From contig MU624601.1 of the NCBI GenBank assembly GCA_025349905.2, forward strand, positions 1-43,125: a stretch of DNA of 43,125 bases. The letters are read 5' to 3'. The translations under genes were made by a program, and so were the position numbers. A model generated the notes under the pieces. It was given only the letters and a program-made list of their open reading frames with translations. It was not told the DNA's origin and made no database searches. This stretch comes from Blastocladiella britannica. Taxonomy: Eukaryota > Blastocladiomycota > Blastocladiomycetes > Blastocladiales > Blastocladiaceae. Every line of letters begins with the position of its first letter. The stretch's first letter is position 1. This document shows positions 21,574-33,704 of the stretch, piece by piece.

Positions 21574-23317
21574 TTTGTATCCTCCTTTCCTTTTGCGTGA
21601 TCGCTGTCGTTTTTGCCTTTCTCTTTAAATAAACCGCATACTTGCCCATTCCGACGCGCCGACGCTGTCCTTTCTATTGCCGAACGATGTGTCCGGGACC
21701 CAACTACTTACACAACCCTAGCCAAGGTCGCTGCGATCAGCAAGCACCACAGGTATTGTTGTGTATTTTAGAATTGGTTGCCAGGACCTCGCCAGCACAC
21801 AACCACGCGCCGGCCACTTGCCCACATATACCAAGCGCACTTTATGTAGGCTGTCGCCGGCGGCATACCCCACCGGTACCGCCGTCATTGTCAAGGTATA
21901 GTGGCTTGTACATTCTCGCGTTTCTCTCGCAAAATACTAATAACAATATTATGACGCATACAAAAAAAAAAGTCTGAAGGTCGGCGCGCGCGTTCGTGGC
22001 CCTCTTGGCCGCCATGGGCACCCGTCGGACTGACTGACTGACGCAAAAAGGAGCATACTTACAACCAATTTTTTTTTTTTTTTTGCGTGACAACGGGACA
22101 GCCACAACTCATATTTTTTTTCGTCAACAGCACCATCAGCGCGTGGACGGCCATAGAGGCGCGGACGCGTGCCGTTGTGAGTGCGCGGGGGACGTGTTTG
22201 TTCACGAAATGTTCGAATTTTGCACATGACTGATGAACCTGAAACGGGTGATCGCTCTTTTTTTTTTGGGCAACCGAGTTAGCTCCATTTTTTTTTCACC
22301 ACTCGTCATTTTTTACCAAAATCGCCGAAATCGCTGCGGAACAGTGTGGCGTCCGCTTAACACTACATACTGCATGCGGGATCAGATCGGATTGCTAATT
22401 TATGTGGACGGTGGTCACAGAAGGAATGCAGCGGCCCATGCTACTTTATGTATTTGTGATGGTGAATGGATTCGTAGAAGCTACTCGTCCATTATATACA
22501 ACTATTTCACGGGCAATGTACCTTGTTTTTGTTTTCATGCACTACGCGTTTGCTTGATCTGCCGGCGTGATGCACTGCGCTGTGCTGCGCGCATGTGTAT
22601 ATGTTTGTAGGAGGCGAAATGAGGGACGAGGTGTGCGACGTCGACGGCAGCACGGTTCGCCGATAGGCGTCGTGGACGCCCGAGAGAGCGCGTAAATGAA
22701 TAAATGAGCGCGCGTCCGACTTGAAGCGACAGGCAAGCACAGGAGAGAGGGAGAATATAAAATATCGTGGACGGCCTGGACGGACAGGGCGTGACGAAAG
22801 TGCGGGAAACGGGAAAGGTCATACCCGATGGTGGTCCGGGTGGCACGGCAATGACTGCGGCGGTGGTGTGATAATGACGGTGGAGACGGATATTACGAGC
22901 GTCCGTTCTCACTGGTAGTTGGTATAAATTATGGTTGGCGTCTTTTTTTTCAGCGACCGCATATTTTTCGAATTCTCTTTCGCCTTTTTCGACTGTCGCT
23001 TGCGCACACACCCTCGCAGAGACTTGCACTGCCGCTCTCCTCTTGCACCCCTCCCTCTCGCTTTCTTTGTCTCGCTGCGTGCGGCCCATCTCTGTCCGTC
23101 AGCGAGAGAGTTTCTTTCTTGAGTAGTGTTGTTTGTTTGGACTCTTGCATTTTTTTTGTTCTTGCATTTTCTTCTCTTGCTGCTTTGCTGCATACCGATT
23201 GATTCCGCGACCCCTTCACGCGCGCTATCTCTCTTTCAACCTCCCCCTCTTTTTCTGAGCACTTTATATTCCCCTCCCACCTCGACTTGACCTCTTGGCT
23301 TCGATTTTGTGCGGCCA
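21574..23317. other. 1.74-kb gene-free region with poly-T tracts
   Basis: The longest stretch without a supported gene. It holds many T or A homopolymers of 8-14 nt, short GACT repeats near 22020-22040, and a pyrimidine-rich run at about 22970-23280, directly before the PHD gene, that may be its 5' leader or initiator. ORFs here are short and low-complexity (Arg/Ser/His-rich). I could not fold a tRNA or recognise a transposon. A non-coding RNA or long 5' UTR is possible but unsupported. Confidence 0.6.
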
Positions 23318-26300
23318 ATGGGTACTTCAAACATTGTGACCCGCAGGGCAGCTGCAGCATTGGTGTCGAGCCAGCCGGCATCGGATTGCGACCTGATGCC
23401 ACCGCCGCGCTCCACTCGACAGTCGCAGTCCTCCCGCCGCTCCTCCGATTCGGTCTCTGCAGCGTTGTCGTCCTTGACCGAGGTGCGTTCCTTTTCGTTT
23501 TGTTTTGGACCATTCTTTTTTTCTTTTTCTATTTCGTGTTCGGCCTCGCTGTTGCATGCCACGACGCTAGCCGTATCCTTGGAGCCGACACGTTGTGAGT
23601 GTTGATCAGCACAGCTTGTTGGTGATATTGATGATTGCCGATAATGATTCACTGCCAAAAATTATTTTTTCTTTGCACCACTTGCATCCTTGGGCCCGAG
23701 CTGTGCGGGAGAGGGCTCGTCTGCGCCCTCTTGTTGCCTCATGTCTTTGCTTTATTTTTTTTGATGTCGCCCACCACTCGCCATTCAGCAAGCCTATATT
23801 TGAAACAATAACTCACTAATACTTTTTTTTTTGGAATGCAGGAGGACACCACCCCCGTCGAAGGCCTCTCCCTTTCCCCCGGCACCGTCAAGCCATTTGT
23901 GTGCCGCGGCTGCACGCGCCGCTGGAAGGCCCGATCGGGCTACTTTACTCACCTCCCGACCTGTCCGCAACCTTGGTCGCCACTGGAACCGGCGATCAGC
24001 GATGTGGACGACCTCGACGACGAAGAGGACGTCGAGCTTGCACCTAGACCCGCTGCCGACCCCGCCCCGCCACCCCTTGTCGGCCGATCGTCGCCCCGGA
24101 TTGCCCGCATGATGCGCACCATGACGTCGTCGCCTCGGTCCGCGCCCACACCCTCCCCCTCCCCCTCCCCGACCCCTTCGGGTGCGTCAGGATCCTTGGC
24201 AGTGTCCCCGCGCGCTCGTCGCAGCAGCCGTCGCATTGCCACCTCTTCCACTATCGCCACCGCCGTGTCAACTACCCATTCCCAATCCCCCCTGTCCTCG
24301 GACGACGATTCGGCCGCCGTACTCCCTCCTCCCGTTACCCCCGTTGGCACCACCTCCACCGACAGCTCTTCGTTTGTGCGGATCGCGGTCCCCATGCCTG
24401 TCAAGCCGACCGCGGCCCCTCGCTCGGGCAGCGCCTCGACGAGCGATGCAGTGGCGGCCGATCGCAAAAAGCCCATGACACGTAGCTCGGCCGCTGCGGC
24501 TGCCGCTGCGGCGACCGCGATTCCTTCTGCGGCAACGGACTCGCACATCCCTACCCCCGATTCCACCCCAGCGAGTACCCCGATCGTTGGCGGCGGCCTC
24601 AAGAAGAGCCATACCCTCGCGGCGCCAAAGTCGACCGCTGCCTTGCCCCGCAAGCGTGTCGCACGCAAGAGCGCCGTCGCCTCCACCACGGCCCTGGCCC
24701 TTGAACTGACGCCCGAGCCCTCTTCGCAAGAACTCACGTCGTCGTCGCAGCCGCTGGCCCGGTCGTCATCCCTGAGCCTGTCGGCACCCCGCACCAGCGG
24801 CGCACCCTCGTCGTCGGCGCCATCGTCCCAGCCCGTCCACCTCTCTCCTGCCATTCGCAGCAACATGCGCTTTGCCTGCCCATGCGATGACGCTGACCAG
24901 GACGAGCCAGCCGGTGAGTTTTACCCGTGTGATGCGTGCGATCAGGCCAAGGCGCACAGTGTGTGCGTGCTTTCGTCCGCGCAGCTTGCATCTCCTGCGG
25001 TCCCGCGCGTGTGGTACTGCGCCCCGTGCACCGTGTCGCTCATGACACCATCCCGCCGCCGCGCGCGCACCACTCGCACCGCTGTTCGCGCACCCATTTT
25101 CGGCTCCTTCGGCAAGGTCACCCAACTGCGCCGTCCAATTACGACTGTTCGCGAGTGCCCAGCGGACGTTTCCGGTACACCGCACTACCACGATGCGGCC
25201 GTACCGCACGCACCGTCGCTGCAAGGCTCGGAGGCGCTTTTGCCGCCGCCGTCGGCGGTGGTGGGTGCGTGGCGTCCCGAGTCGGCGCGCGCGCTGGTGA
25301 GCAGCCGACCGGCTGGGTTTGTGGCGATTCAGGCGCGCGAGCGCGCACGCGTGGTTGGGTTTGATGCCCCACCGGTCCGCGCCTCGCCTCCCAGGGCCAC
25401 GCTGATTCGGTATGGCGCCACTACCCGACAGGCGCGCGCGGCTGCGGCCGCTGCGCACTCGCAATTCATGGCCAACATGGCCGAGCAGGCGTTGCACCAT
25501 ACCACTGCCTTGCCGGCGTTTTTCTCGCTCATGGACAATGACGAAAACGCGCCGCCACTGTCTTTTGGTGGTGGCCGCACATCCATGGCCACATCAGTCG
25601 CGTCTGGTTCCGCGTCGGCGTCGACGACGCGCCCGTCTACTCTTGACCGCCACGGTCGGTTCCTGTCGCTGGAAATGTCGCTAATCTCGAGCCCGGTACT
25701 GGCTGCCATGAACGACGTGGAGCCTATCTCGCCCGTCATGGACGAGTTTGACGAGGACCATCATCACGTCGACTATGATGCTGGCGCCGAGAATGTGGAT
25801 CATACCATGCCGCAACCGACTCGCAAGCGTTTCCGCCGCGATGTGGACCCACCGCTCCACCCGGCCGATGGTCATGATGAGGAGGGTGATTCTGATGTTG
25901 TTGCAATCACAGTGGCGACGGCGACGACGGTGGGCGGCCCCAGCAAGCGCACTCGCCACCAGTTGACGTCGATGCGTGCTGATCGGCAAACGGCGATGGG
26001 CGTGGACGGCCCTCCCGCCACTCCTGCGCAGCGCCGCGATGCCCCCGGTGTCAAGCATGCCGACTACCACCGCTCCGTGGCTCCCACCCCCAACGCGACG
26101 CCTGCGCTTGGGCCCCATGGATTCGGCAGCGACTCTTGGGTCACCGAAACCCCCGATACCAGCCTGCAGCAGTGGCACGAGAGCGCGCTCACCCTGCTCT
26201 CGGATACGCACACGGTGTGCCCCACGTCGCTGCTCATGTCGTCGCTAAGTTCCACTCCTGGCTGCACTGATGCGGCCGCAAACGAACTGGCAATGACGGC

Positions 26301-26907
26301 GTCTTGGTTGTCCACCCCAGCAGAGACGCCTGCTGGACCCTCTGCGGACGTTGCTGCCCCGACCGCATTCTCGTCATCGTATCACCACCACCACCACCAC
26401 CCCCGTCATCACCACCGCCACCAGTTGATGTCGCCCGCGACCCCCAGCGGCGGTGGTTCGCACTTGTTCTCGACCCCGACGCCTGCAGCCGCAGCCGCGA
26501 TGTCCATGTTTGGCGGTGGCGGCGCATGGTCGACGCCCGTGGAACATGCCCTAGATGCAGCGGCAGCGGCCATCCCCGCGTCGCACTTGGCGGCCAACAT
26601 GTACTCGCTCGGGCTGGGTTACCCTCCCGGCGCCGATCTCGTGTACCAGGCGCAACAGCAGCTGATGGCAATGTCCCCCGCTGCCGTCGCTGCTGCGGCT
26701 GCCGCGGCTGCTTCTGCAACTACCACCGCGACTGTCGGGTCGCCGTACTCGAGCCTTGCGCGGTCGTCGTCGGGGTCCTCGTGGGGCATGTCCATGATGG
26801 CAAGTGCCAACCGCGCCATGACGTCTGCGCACGGCGTTTTCGCTCCCCCGAGCTCGCTGATTGAGCGGCACTCGTCGGATCTGGGCTCGCTGGGCGATTA
26901 CAAGTAG
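23318..26907 (+). CDS. PHD-finger nuclear protein with N-terminal zinc motif, 2 exons
   Basis: Exons 23318-23482 and 23842-26907 give 1076 aa. Phase is 0 on both sides; the intron is 359 bp, about five times the local norm. The frame before the ATG opens only at a GTG. Residues ~74-96 (FVCRGCTRRWKARSGYFTHL then PTC) form a C-x2-C...H-x4-C zinc motif. At ~397-455 lies a PHD-like C4HC3 pattern: CPCDDAD, FYPCDACDQ, KAHSVC, VWYCAPC. PHD fingers read histone tails, so a chromatin or transcription role is likely. The remainder is disordered, with Ser/Thr/Pro and Ala runs and a His cluster near residue 900. No DNA-binding or enzymatic domain was recognised. It is followed on the same strand by the coiled-coil gene. 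Confidence 0.75.
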
Positions 26908-27041
26908 AAATATCATCAACATTAGCAAGTACAACACAAGACAACCAACTAAAAAAACGTGAACACCTCCCCTTTCATGAACGAAAAAAAAAAAAAAGCA
27001 ATACTCCCTCTCTTTCCAGTACTATCCTCTTTTTGTGAGCA

Positions 27042-28757
27042 ATGAATAGTCCTACTTCATTCCCATCGCGATCCGGCACCATCAAAAGCGTTTCTGGGTT
27101 CCCTGGTATGTGCGGATCCACTATTTAATCAGTATGATTCAACTCGATCTTGTATGTTTTAGGCGCGAGCAGCCGGCAACCAAAGTCGAGGTCAGTATAC
27201 CGTGCACCGTGCTTGCATTTATGATTTTTCCTCATTATAAATACATTTACAGCATATCCCAATCGGCGATCCCCGCAGCCCGATCGGCGCAGAAAAAGTC
27301 GCAGGATGACTTTACAAAGTCACTGCAACAGCAAATATACCTTTTAGAGTTGGAAACCCGATACCTGTTCGTCCAAATGTTTATGATTTATGTCGTTCCA
27401 ATTGTATTAATTTGCAGAAAAGTACAGACGATCCAACAAATCGCTCGCCGCCAAAGAAGCGACCGAGGATGTGACTGCCATCAAAAAGGTACACATTTTC
27501 CATTATTGATTTACATGGATTTGCTCACAGCAATTCAACGGAGCAGCAACATGCAGCAACGATCGCGACCCTTCAAACGCAAGTGGCAACTCTCACGCAC
27601 GAGGTGGCTGCAATCACCGCCGCCAAGTCCTCTGTGGCGAGCCAGCTCGCTGAAGTGCTCGCGGCCCTGGACTCGGAACGCCGATCGCATGCTCGAGCAG
27701 CAGCCGATGCGAAAGCGCAGCTCGAGGCTCGAGCCGCCGAGATTTCGCGCCAGAACGCGACCATTGCTCGAAACAAGCAAGCGGCAGAGAATGCATTGAC
27801 TGCCGCCTCGCAGGCCAAAATGGAGGCGGCCGACTGGAAGGGTAAAGTCGAGGAGCGCGCGGCCGAGGTTGCCTCGTGGCAGCGCGAGGCAACGGATGCA
27901 CAAGCTACGATTGCGGCCATGCAGGCAGGTTTCTTCCTATTCACTTTTTTTTTCTCATTGATCAATAAGCTGACGACTAACGGATCCGCAATGTATAGGT
28001 CAAAATGGACGTGCGGCCGCCTGATGACCATGCCGCGACGGTGCAGCAGCTACAAGCACGCATTACCGCACATGAAGCGGCGGCTGCCAAGTCGGCTGCG
28101 ACGATTCGCCACTTGGAATTGACGCTGGTGCACGAGACCGAGGCCCGTAAACGTGCCGACGCCGAACTTCAGCTGGCGCTAACCGAATCGGCCGCCAATG
28201 CCGCGCGAGCGTCGGCTGCCGATGGGGCTCTGGCCTCCCAGGGGCGAGATCGGGACGCCAAGCTCGCGGCGGCAGTCGAGGGTCACCGTTCAGCCGAGGC
28301 GGCAGCAAAAGAGGCGCAGGCGGCGCTGACGGCGGCGCGGGCCGGGGCAAAAACGCGCGAGGACCAGCTTGCGGGGTTACGGGCCGAGCACGCGGTGAGG
28401 TCGGCAGATGCCGAGCGGCTGGTGGCGGAACTGGCGGCAGAGCGTGAGCGGGCCGAGTACGAGCAGGCCACTGCGGCGCATGTTCGATCCGAACTGGCAC
28501 GGATCGCGAGCGAGGCCGCCGACGTTCGCGCCATGGCTTCGGGACTCGAAGCGCGCGCGACTCGCGCCGAACGGGACCGCGACGCCGCTGCTGCCGAGGC
28601 ACTGAGCGTGGCGACTGAGCTGCGGGATTGGCGGCGTCGTGGCGACCAGTGGCGGCGAGCGGCTGACGTGGTACGAGGATTGCCGGTGGAGGGCCTTGCT
28701 GAGCTGCGGCGAGTGGCCGGGCTGCCTGACCATCCCTCCTCTTCCTCTTCTGAATAA
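27042..28757 (+). CDS. Ala-rich coiled-coil protein of unknown role, 6 exons
   Basis: Not assigned to a family. Proposed exons: 27042-27105, 27163-27190, 27253-27370, 27423-27488, 27544-27924 and 27999-28757, giving 471 aa. The first ~45 residues are Ser/Pro/Arg-rich. Then QDDFTKSLQQQIYLLELE begins a helix, and from exon 5 almost the whole protein is an Ala/Arg/Glu coiled coil (for example VASQLAEVLAALDSERR). It ends with DHPSSSSSE. Such proteins are often axonemal, basal-body or Golgi scaffolds; with three ciliary genes in the window an axonemal role is a guess. Splice details are less certain than elsewhere: the acceptors of introns 3 and 4 were chosen to keep the frame. Intron 5 keeps the frame only with a GC donor at 27925 (CAG/GCAGGT). 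Confidence 0.6.
27925..27998 (+). other. Probable GC-AG intron
   Basis: The reading frames of exons 5 and 6 of the coiled-coil gene join only if the donor is GC at 27925 (context CAG|GCAGGT) and the acceptor is TATAG at 27997-27998. A GT donor at 27929 with the same acceptor would shift the frame and hit a stop within a few codons. Confidence 0.5.
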
Positions 28758-29171
28758 TGTGCGATGTCTACATCGTGGCGTGCAGGATATGAAACTTTGG
28801 TTTTTGATTTCTCAAAAAAGGCAGGCAAGGAACCGGCGGGCTACTAGTCCATGCTAATCACCCTAATCTCCCGTTACCCTGGAAAGTGTTCATATGGGTT
28901 GCGAAAAATGAGAAATGCGAGAAAATATGGGAAGGCGTGTAGTGGGGTGTGTCATGTCGAATAAGCTTTTTTTTACTGAAAGATTGTACAAAGCTTCCGC
29001 ATTATCAATCAAAATAGAGCAAAACCTCAAATACCGGCCCATCTCCCTCTCCAAAACTCAGCGGCTCTCACCATTACACTAAACGTGTGGACTTTCAAAA
29101 ACAAAAACATTTCGCTTGTATCCATTTGCCTCCATCCAAACCTACTCCTACTACTCCTCTCCTAATTCGCC
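28758..29171. other. Intergenic region before the MFS gene
   Basis: 414 bp, AT-rich, with a TTTTTTTA tract near 28970 and CT-rich repeats just before the next ATG (CTACTCCTACTACTCCT near 29140). It probably holds the 3' end of the coiled-coil gene and the MFS promoter. No gene seen. Confidence 0.5.
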
Positions 29172-30981
29172 ATGCCCGTCTCGTTCATTGGCAAACACTT
29201 TGCAGATACTCGCCGACGTGCCACTCCAGCGCAGGTAAAATTTAATTCCCTTAAATTTTTTTTAAGATTCATTCCGCTAATTCCCAAATCACAGATCGAA
29301 CGTGAACGCTACCTCTACGGATCCGTGCCGTTCGAGCGCTGGATCCTGCTCCCGGCATGTGCTCTCATCCAAATGTCGGTCGGATCCTTCTATGCATGGT
29401 CCGTGTACAACTCGGCCGTGGCAAATATCATGAACAACGGCAACATGGATCCCGACGCCCCCGGCCACGTGTCGACTGAGCTGATTGCAGAGACCTTTTA
29501 CGTGTCCGTAGCCTTCTTTGGTGTTGCCACGTGCGTTGCCGGGCCCTGGCTTGAGCGGTACGGCCCGAAGCGCATGTCGCTGATTGGCGCAGCTCTCTTT
29601 TTCGCTGGCAACTTGCTCTCGGCCCTTGCCTGCTCGCTTCGCTCGATTGCACTCCTGTACCTCGGCTACGGTTTCTTTGGCGGTCTCGGCATTGGCATGT
29701 CGTATTTGATTCCTGTTGCTGGTATGTTCTTTTTTTCTTCTTCAATATTTTATGGAACCAGTTGTATTCACAATCATTCTCATAGTCCTCCAACAATGGT
29801 ACCCCGATCGCAAGGGCTTCTCGGCGGGTATCTCGGTCGGTTCATTCGGTCTCGGGTCGGTGATCGCATCCTTCTCGCAAGCAGCGCTGTTGAGCCAACT
29901 GGCCCCTGTCAAGACGTTCATTGTCCTCGGCTCGGTCTACTTTTGCGTGCATGGACTCGCGTCGCTGCTCCTCCGCTTCCCTCCACCCGACTACCACGTC
30001 AATGCCACCCAGATGCACCTCCTCAAGGACCAGGACCATGGCGACCACATTGCAGGCGGCCACGTTGTGCCCAAGCAAGGCGCTGCCCAACCGGCAACTC
30101 AAACCACGGTTCGCGATGCTGAACAAGGCACCGCTGTCCCCCTGGCCCACGACCACCAGGATGAGATGGTTGCCGACCCCATGCACAACCTGCGCAGCCA
30201 CGAGATGCCCGAGGACGGATCCCACCCGCACGTTCTTCTCGGATCGGCGCCCATGCAGGAGCACGAGTTTGTGGACGATGCCAAGTCGCTCAATTTCTGG
30301 ATCATCTACGCCTTCTTTTTCTTGTCGGTCATTCCGGGTTTGGTGATTGTGTCGCGTGCCGCCAACATGGTCACGGCCTCCTTTGGCCAGACCACGTCCA
30401 CATCGACATGGGTCGTCGGTGTCAACGGCATGTTCAACGTTGTCGGCCGTCTCGTGTCGGGTATTCTGTCGGACAAGGTGTCGCGGCTCAACCTCGTCGG
30501 GTGCTACATCATCTACTCGATCATTGTCATGGTGACCATGTACATTTCGCTGTCGCAGAACATCTTTGGCCTGTTCATCTACTCGATGTGGTCGCTCACC
30601 GGCGCGTACGGAGCCACGTGCGCGGTGATTCCGGGCATTATCGGCGACGTGTTTGGCTCGGGCCACATTGGTGCGCTCTACGGGCTGCAGATGACCGCAT
30701 GGGCCGCGGGAGGTGTCATTGGTGGCGTCGGATTCACGGCCCTCATTGAGCAACAAAAATCCGCCGGCGTGTCATACAGCCACGTATACGATGTTTGCTT
30801 GTTCTCGATGATCCCCCTCGCGGCGATTGGGTTCTGCGTGGTCATGATGTTCAAGCTCAAGCGCTCGCGCAACAAGAAGGCCGTCACTCACCCAATGCAC
30901 ACGCAAGTGGCCATTTCTTCCACCACGGGCGGCCGCTACCCGACCCACGCGGCGGATCTCAACATTGGCCATGCCCACTAA
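29172..30981 (+). CDS. Major facilitator, oxalate/formate antiporter (OFA) / monocarboxylate type, 3 exons
   Basis: Exons 29172-29234, 29295-29721 and 29786-30981 give 561 aa; introns are 60 and 64 bp, and the first is in frame without a stop. Twelve membrane helices are predicted: six in the first half (WILLPACALIQMSVGSFYAW, the SVAFFGVATCVAGPWLERYG loop, GYGFFGGLGIGMSYL), then a long cytosolic loop of ~100 residues rich in His and acid residues, then six more. The opening helix followed by GSFYAWSV(Y/F) and the WYPDRKGFSAGISVGSFGLG segment are OFA-family hallmarks. These proteins carry oxalate, formate, pyruvate or other monocarboxylates; substrate and membrane cannot be read from sequence. 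The cytosolic loop resembles that of eukaryotic MCT/OFA relatives. It converges on the DM10 gene (293 bp gap). Confidence 0.88.
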
Positions 30982-31274
30982 GATGTCTTTTTGTTGTTGC
31001 CACTCTGCAACATTGGCCCTTCTCCGAGCCCAGAACGTGTCTATAAAACATAAGACTCTCTTTACCCTAAAAGTACTATTTGATAATATATTATATAGCG
31101 TATTTTTTCCTTTCAACCTTTTATCAGCGCAAAGTACTTTTTTTGTGTCAAGTAAAAGGTACAAAATACTCCAAATCGTTGATCTGAATACTCGGAGAGC
31201 ATTGTTAAGTTATGTGGGAAAATCTGTTCTATGTAATATTTAATAAAGTAATCAACCGCAGAAAACGCTCTTGC

Positions 31275-33466
31275 TCACACCTCTTGCATCGCAACGCGCG
31301 AGTCGAAACGCACGCGAGACAAGGATCCATGCTTGCTTGCATCTGCTGGTGACGGCACGCGGCCCTGGTGGTGATCCTGGTGCTTACTTGGTGCAGCAGC
31401 AGCAGCAGCAGGAGCAACCCCGAGCTCGTCAGCCGTCGGAACAAAGTGGGCACCCACATGCTTGCCGGATCCGCGCACCACATGTCCAGGGAAGAGGTGC
31501 GGGTGCGCATCCATGAACCGCAGAGCATGCTCGTCGGCACCAATCATCACGAAGGGGAAACCAGCCAACAACACCTCGGCGCCAACATAGAGGTCGGTGG
31601 TGCCCAAGTACTGAGTTTGCGATTCGTGCGAACCAGCATGCTGATGCGGCTGCAGCTTCACCTTGGACCGCTCGAGCCACTTGCCGCCCACGATCCCCGA
31701 GTTGCGGACATACGGTTCAAAGACCGACACCGTGTCGTCGGCGAGATGGTACGAGACCACGAACCGGCGCTCGCGGTCCACTTGGCGGTTGGTGTTGAGC
31801 ACGCCCGCAAACCGCAGCACAGTGTGGCCAAACATGCGCTCCTTCTTGAGATCCTTCTTTGGCGGCTTGGGCGTCAGCGACACACACGAGCCCAGCGAGT
31901 CTTCCTCAGAGCCCCACCCGTTGTACTTGTACTCGGGAGCGCGCACTTGCGAAATGGCCAGTGACGGCGGGACAAAGGCGCTGTTCGTCATGGGAATCAC
32001 ATCCAGCGATACCTCGGGCATTTGCGCGTGCTCCAGGTAGATGGCGTCGAACGCGATCGGGTGGAACTCGTTCAGGCCGTACCCTATCATAAATCATTTT
32101 AGTGACAGCCATAAAAATATAATGGGATGATACGCGTACGCTCACGGTAATAGTCCTTGGTAAAGTCGTCGCAGTCGCAAAGCAAAAAGGGGCGACCATA
32201 GACATTGAGAACGGCCCCGAGCACCAGATCGCAGTCCGTGTAAAAATCGTCCGACTTGGGCACAATGGCCTGGCTGGGACCGACCTTGACGCGCCGCGGG
32301 AGCTTTCCACGCTTGAGGAAAGCGGTAGAGTTACCGTCGCGGCCCGAGTTGGCGGCAATGTGCTCGTGGATCTCGATGGTGTCGTCGGCCAAAAAGTAGT
32401 GCAGCACCAGCTTGCGTGCGTCGCCAAACGACGACGACGTGTCGTCCCAGACACAGTAGAACCGCAGGACCTTCCGATCGTACTGCAAAAACTTGCGCAG
32501 CGATGTCTTTGGCGGCACGGGACGCGTCGGACGCATCCGCGACAGCATTTCGCGCCGCTGCACCTCGTACGGGTCCGGCGGCGCATCCGTGTTGGTGTCC
32601 ACCTGCACCCCCAGCGCCTCCAAAAAGTCGCGTGTGAAGGAATCACACCCTACCAACTTGAACGTCCGCCCATAGAAGGTCACTTCCTTGCCGACGCCGA
32701 GATCAGAAAACAGATAGTACTGGCGGTGGTGCGGGTCGTTACCGGCGACGGGGACGCGGTGGCGACGGATCAGGGTTCCCTGCGGAATCCCCGAGTTGAC
32801 GCCACGGGGCTCAATGACGTGAATAGTATCATCCTCCAGGTAGTAGAGAATGTGGACTCTGTTACATTTTTGGGTGAGCATTACCGACTTCGATCGGAAG
32901 AATTAAGGATAGTTACATACTTGCGAATGCGGTATTGCTCCTCACGGCGTTCCTGGACAGCCTCTTGGAAGTAGGCATAGAAGCGCAGCACCTTGCGATC
33001 GAAGGCAATCCATGCCGGAACTGCCTCTGAATCCTCCGAGGAACTTCCGGGCATGAGCTTTTTGAGCAGATCCGCCGAAGTCGTCAGCTTTTTCGCATCC
33101 TGGCCAATGAGGGAGGATCCGCCTGAGATTTTTTTTTTCATAGTTCGGATCAGGAAAGACTTTTTAAAGTTTGGGAGTTAATGTATGCAGCATACCAATC
33201 CCGGGGCGTTCCTCGCGGAAAACGGGCACCTCGTTCGAGTAGTCGAATGCATGCGACTTGCGGAAATTGGGCCGCTGGATGTAGTTGAATTGGTATCCAG
33301 GCAAGAACGGCAGCGATCTGCGCAATGCGGCAACCTGGCGCGGATTGGAGGCAATGGCGATCGGCTGCATGAGACGCGGGGGCAGCGATTTGGTGGGCGA
33401 GGTGGCTGGCGAGTCGCGTGGGGCCACCAGCACGCGTGACGACGAGGAGAGGGCGGGAAGTGGCAT
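31275..33466 (-). CDS. Triple-DM10 axonemal protein (EFHC1/RIB72-like), 4 exons
   Basis: Exons 33466-33196, 33122-32921, 32858-32146 and 32083-31275 give 664 aa; introns 73, 62 and 62 bp. Three DM10 domains can be followed: DM10-1 (AFDRKVLRFYAYFQE ... YYLEDDTIHVIEPR ... NSGIPQGTLIRRHR), DM10-2 (YDRKVLRFYCVWDD ... YFLADDTIEIHE ... DCDDFTKDYYRYG) and DM10-3 (HTVLRFAGVL ... SYHLADDTVSVFEP ... NSGIVGGKWLER). This is the EFHC1/EFHC2/RIB72 layout, a microtubule inner protein of axonemal doublets. Two DM10 elements are completed exactly across splices. The family usually ends in an EF-hand pair; here the C-terminus is a Pro/Ala/His-rich tail with no EF-hand loop I can see. It is divergent from the X325 gene (238 bp). 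Confidence 0.9.
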
Positions 33467-33704
33467 GTTGATACTTCTAGTTTCTAAATTTATATTCTTT
33501 TTGGAATTTATCTTGAAAAGATGCAGAGGTATCCTGGCGGATCTCGAGTACTTCAGTGCTGAAGTATTCTTTTTTATTTGCAAAGTATTGCTCCCTGTCA
33601 ATTTCATTACACAAAAAAAAACATATAAAAATCGCTTTCCCTGTTTGGATAGCCGAACGCCTTCTGCATCCATCACATCAAAAAAATTTCAAAAACAATC
33701 AACA
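33467..33704. promoter_or_regulatory. Divergent promoter between DM10 gene and X325 gene
   Basis: 238 bp, AT-rich. TATAAAAA at 33624-33631 lies about 74 bp before the X325 ATG and fits a TATA box. No TTTGCTG copy was found here, unlike upstream of the CTR gene. Confidence 0.55.

Noticed and set aside
22535..23089. Minus-strand ORF in the large intergenic region
   Set aside because: Low-complexity composition, no splice partner and no recognisable domain.
28063..28602. Minus-strand ORF opposite the coiled-coil gene
   Set aside because: Pro/Arg-rich shadow of an Ala-rich coding exon.
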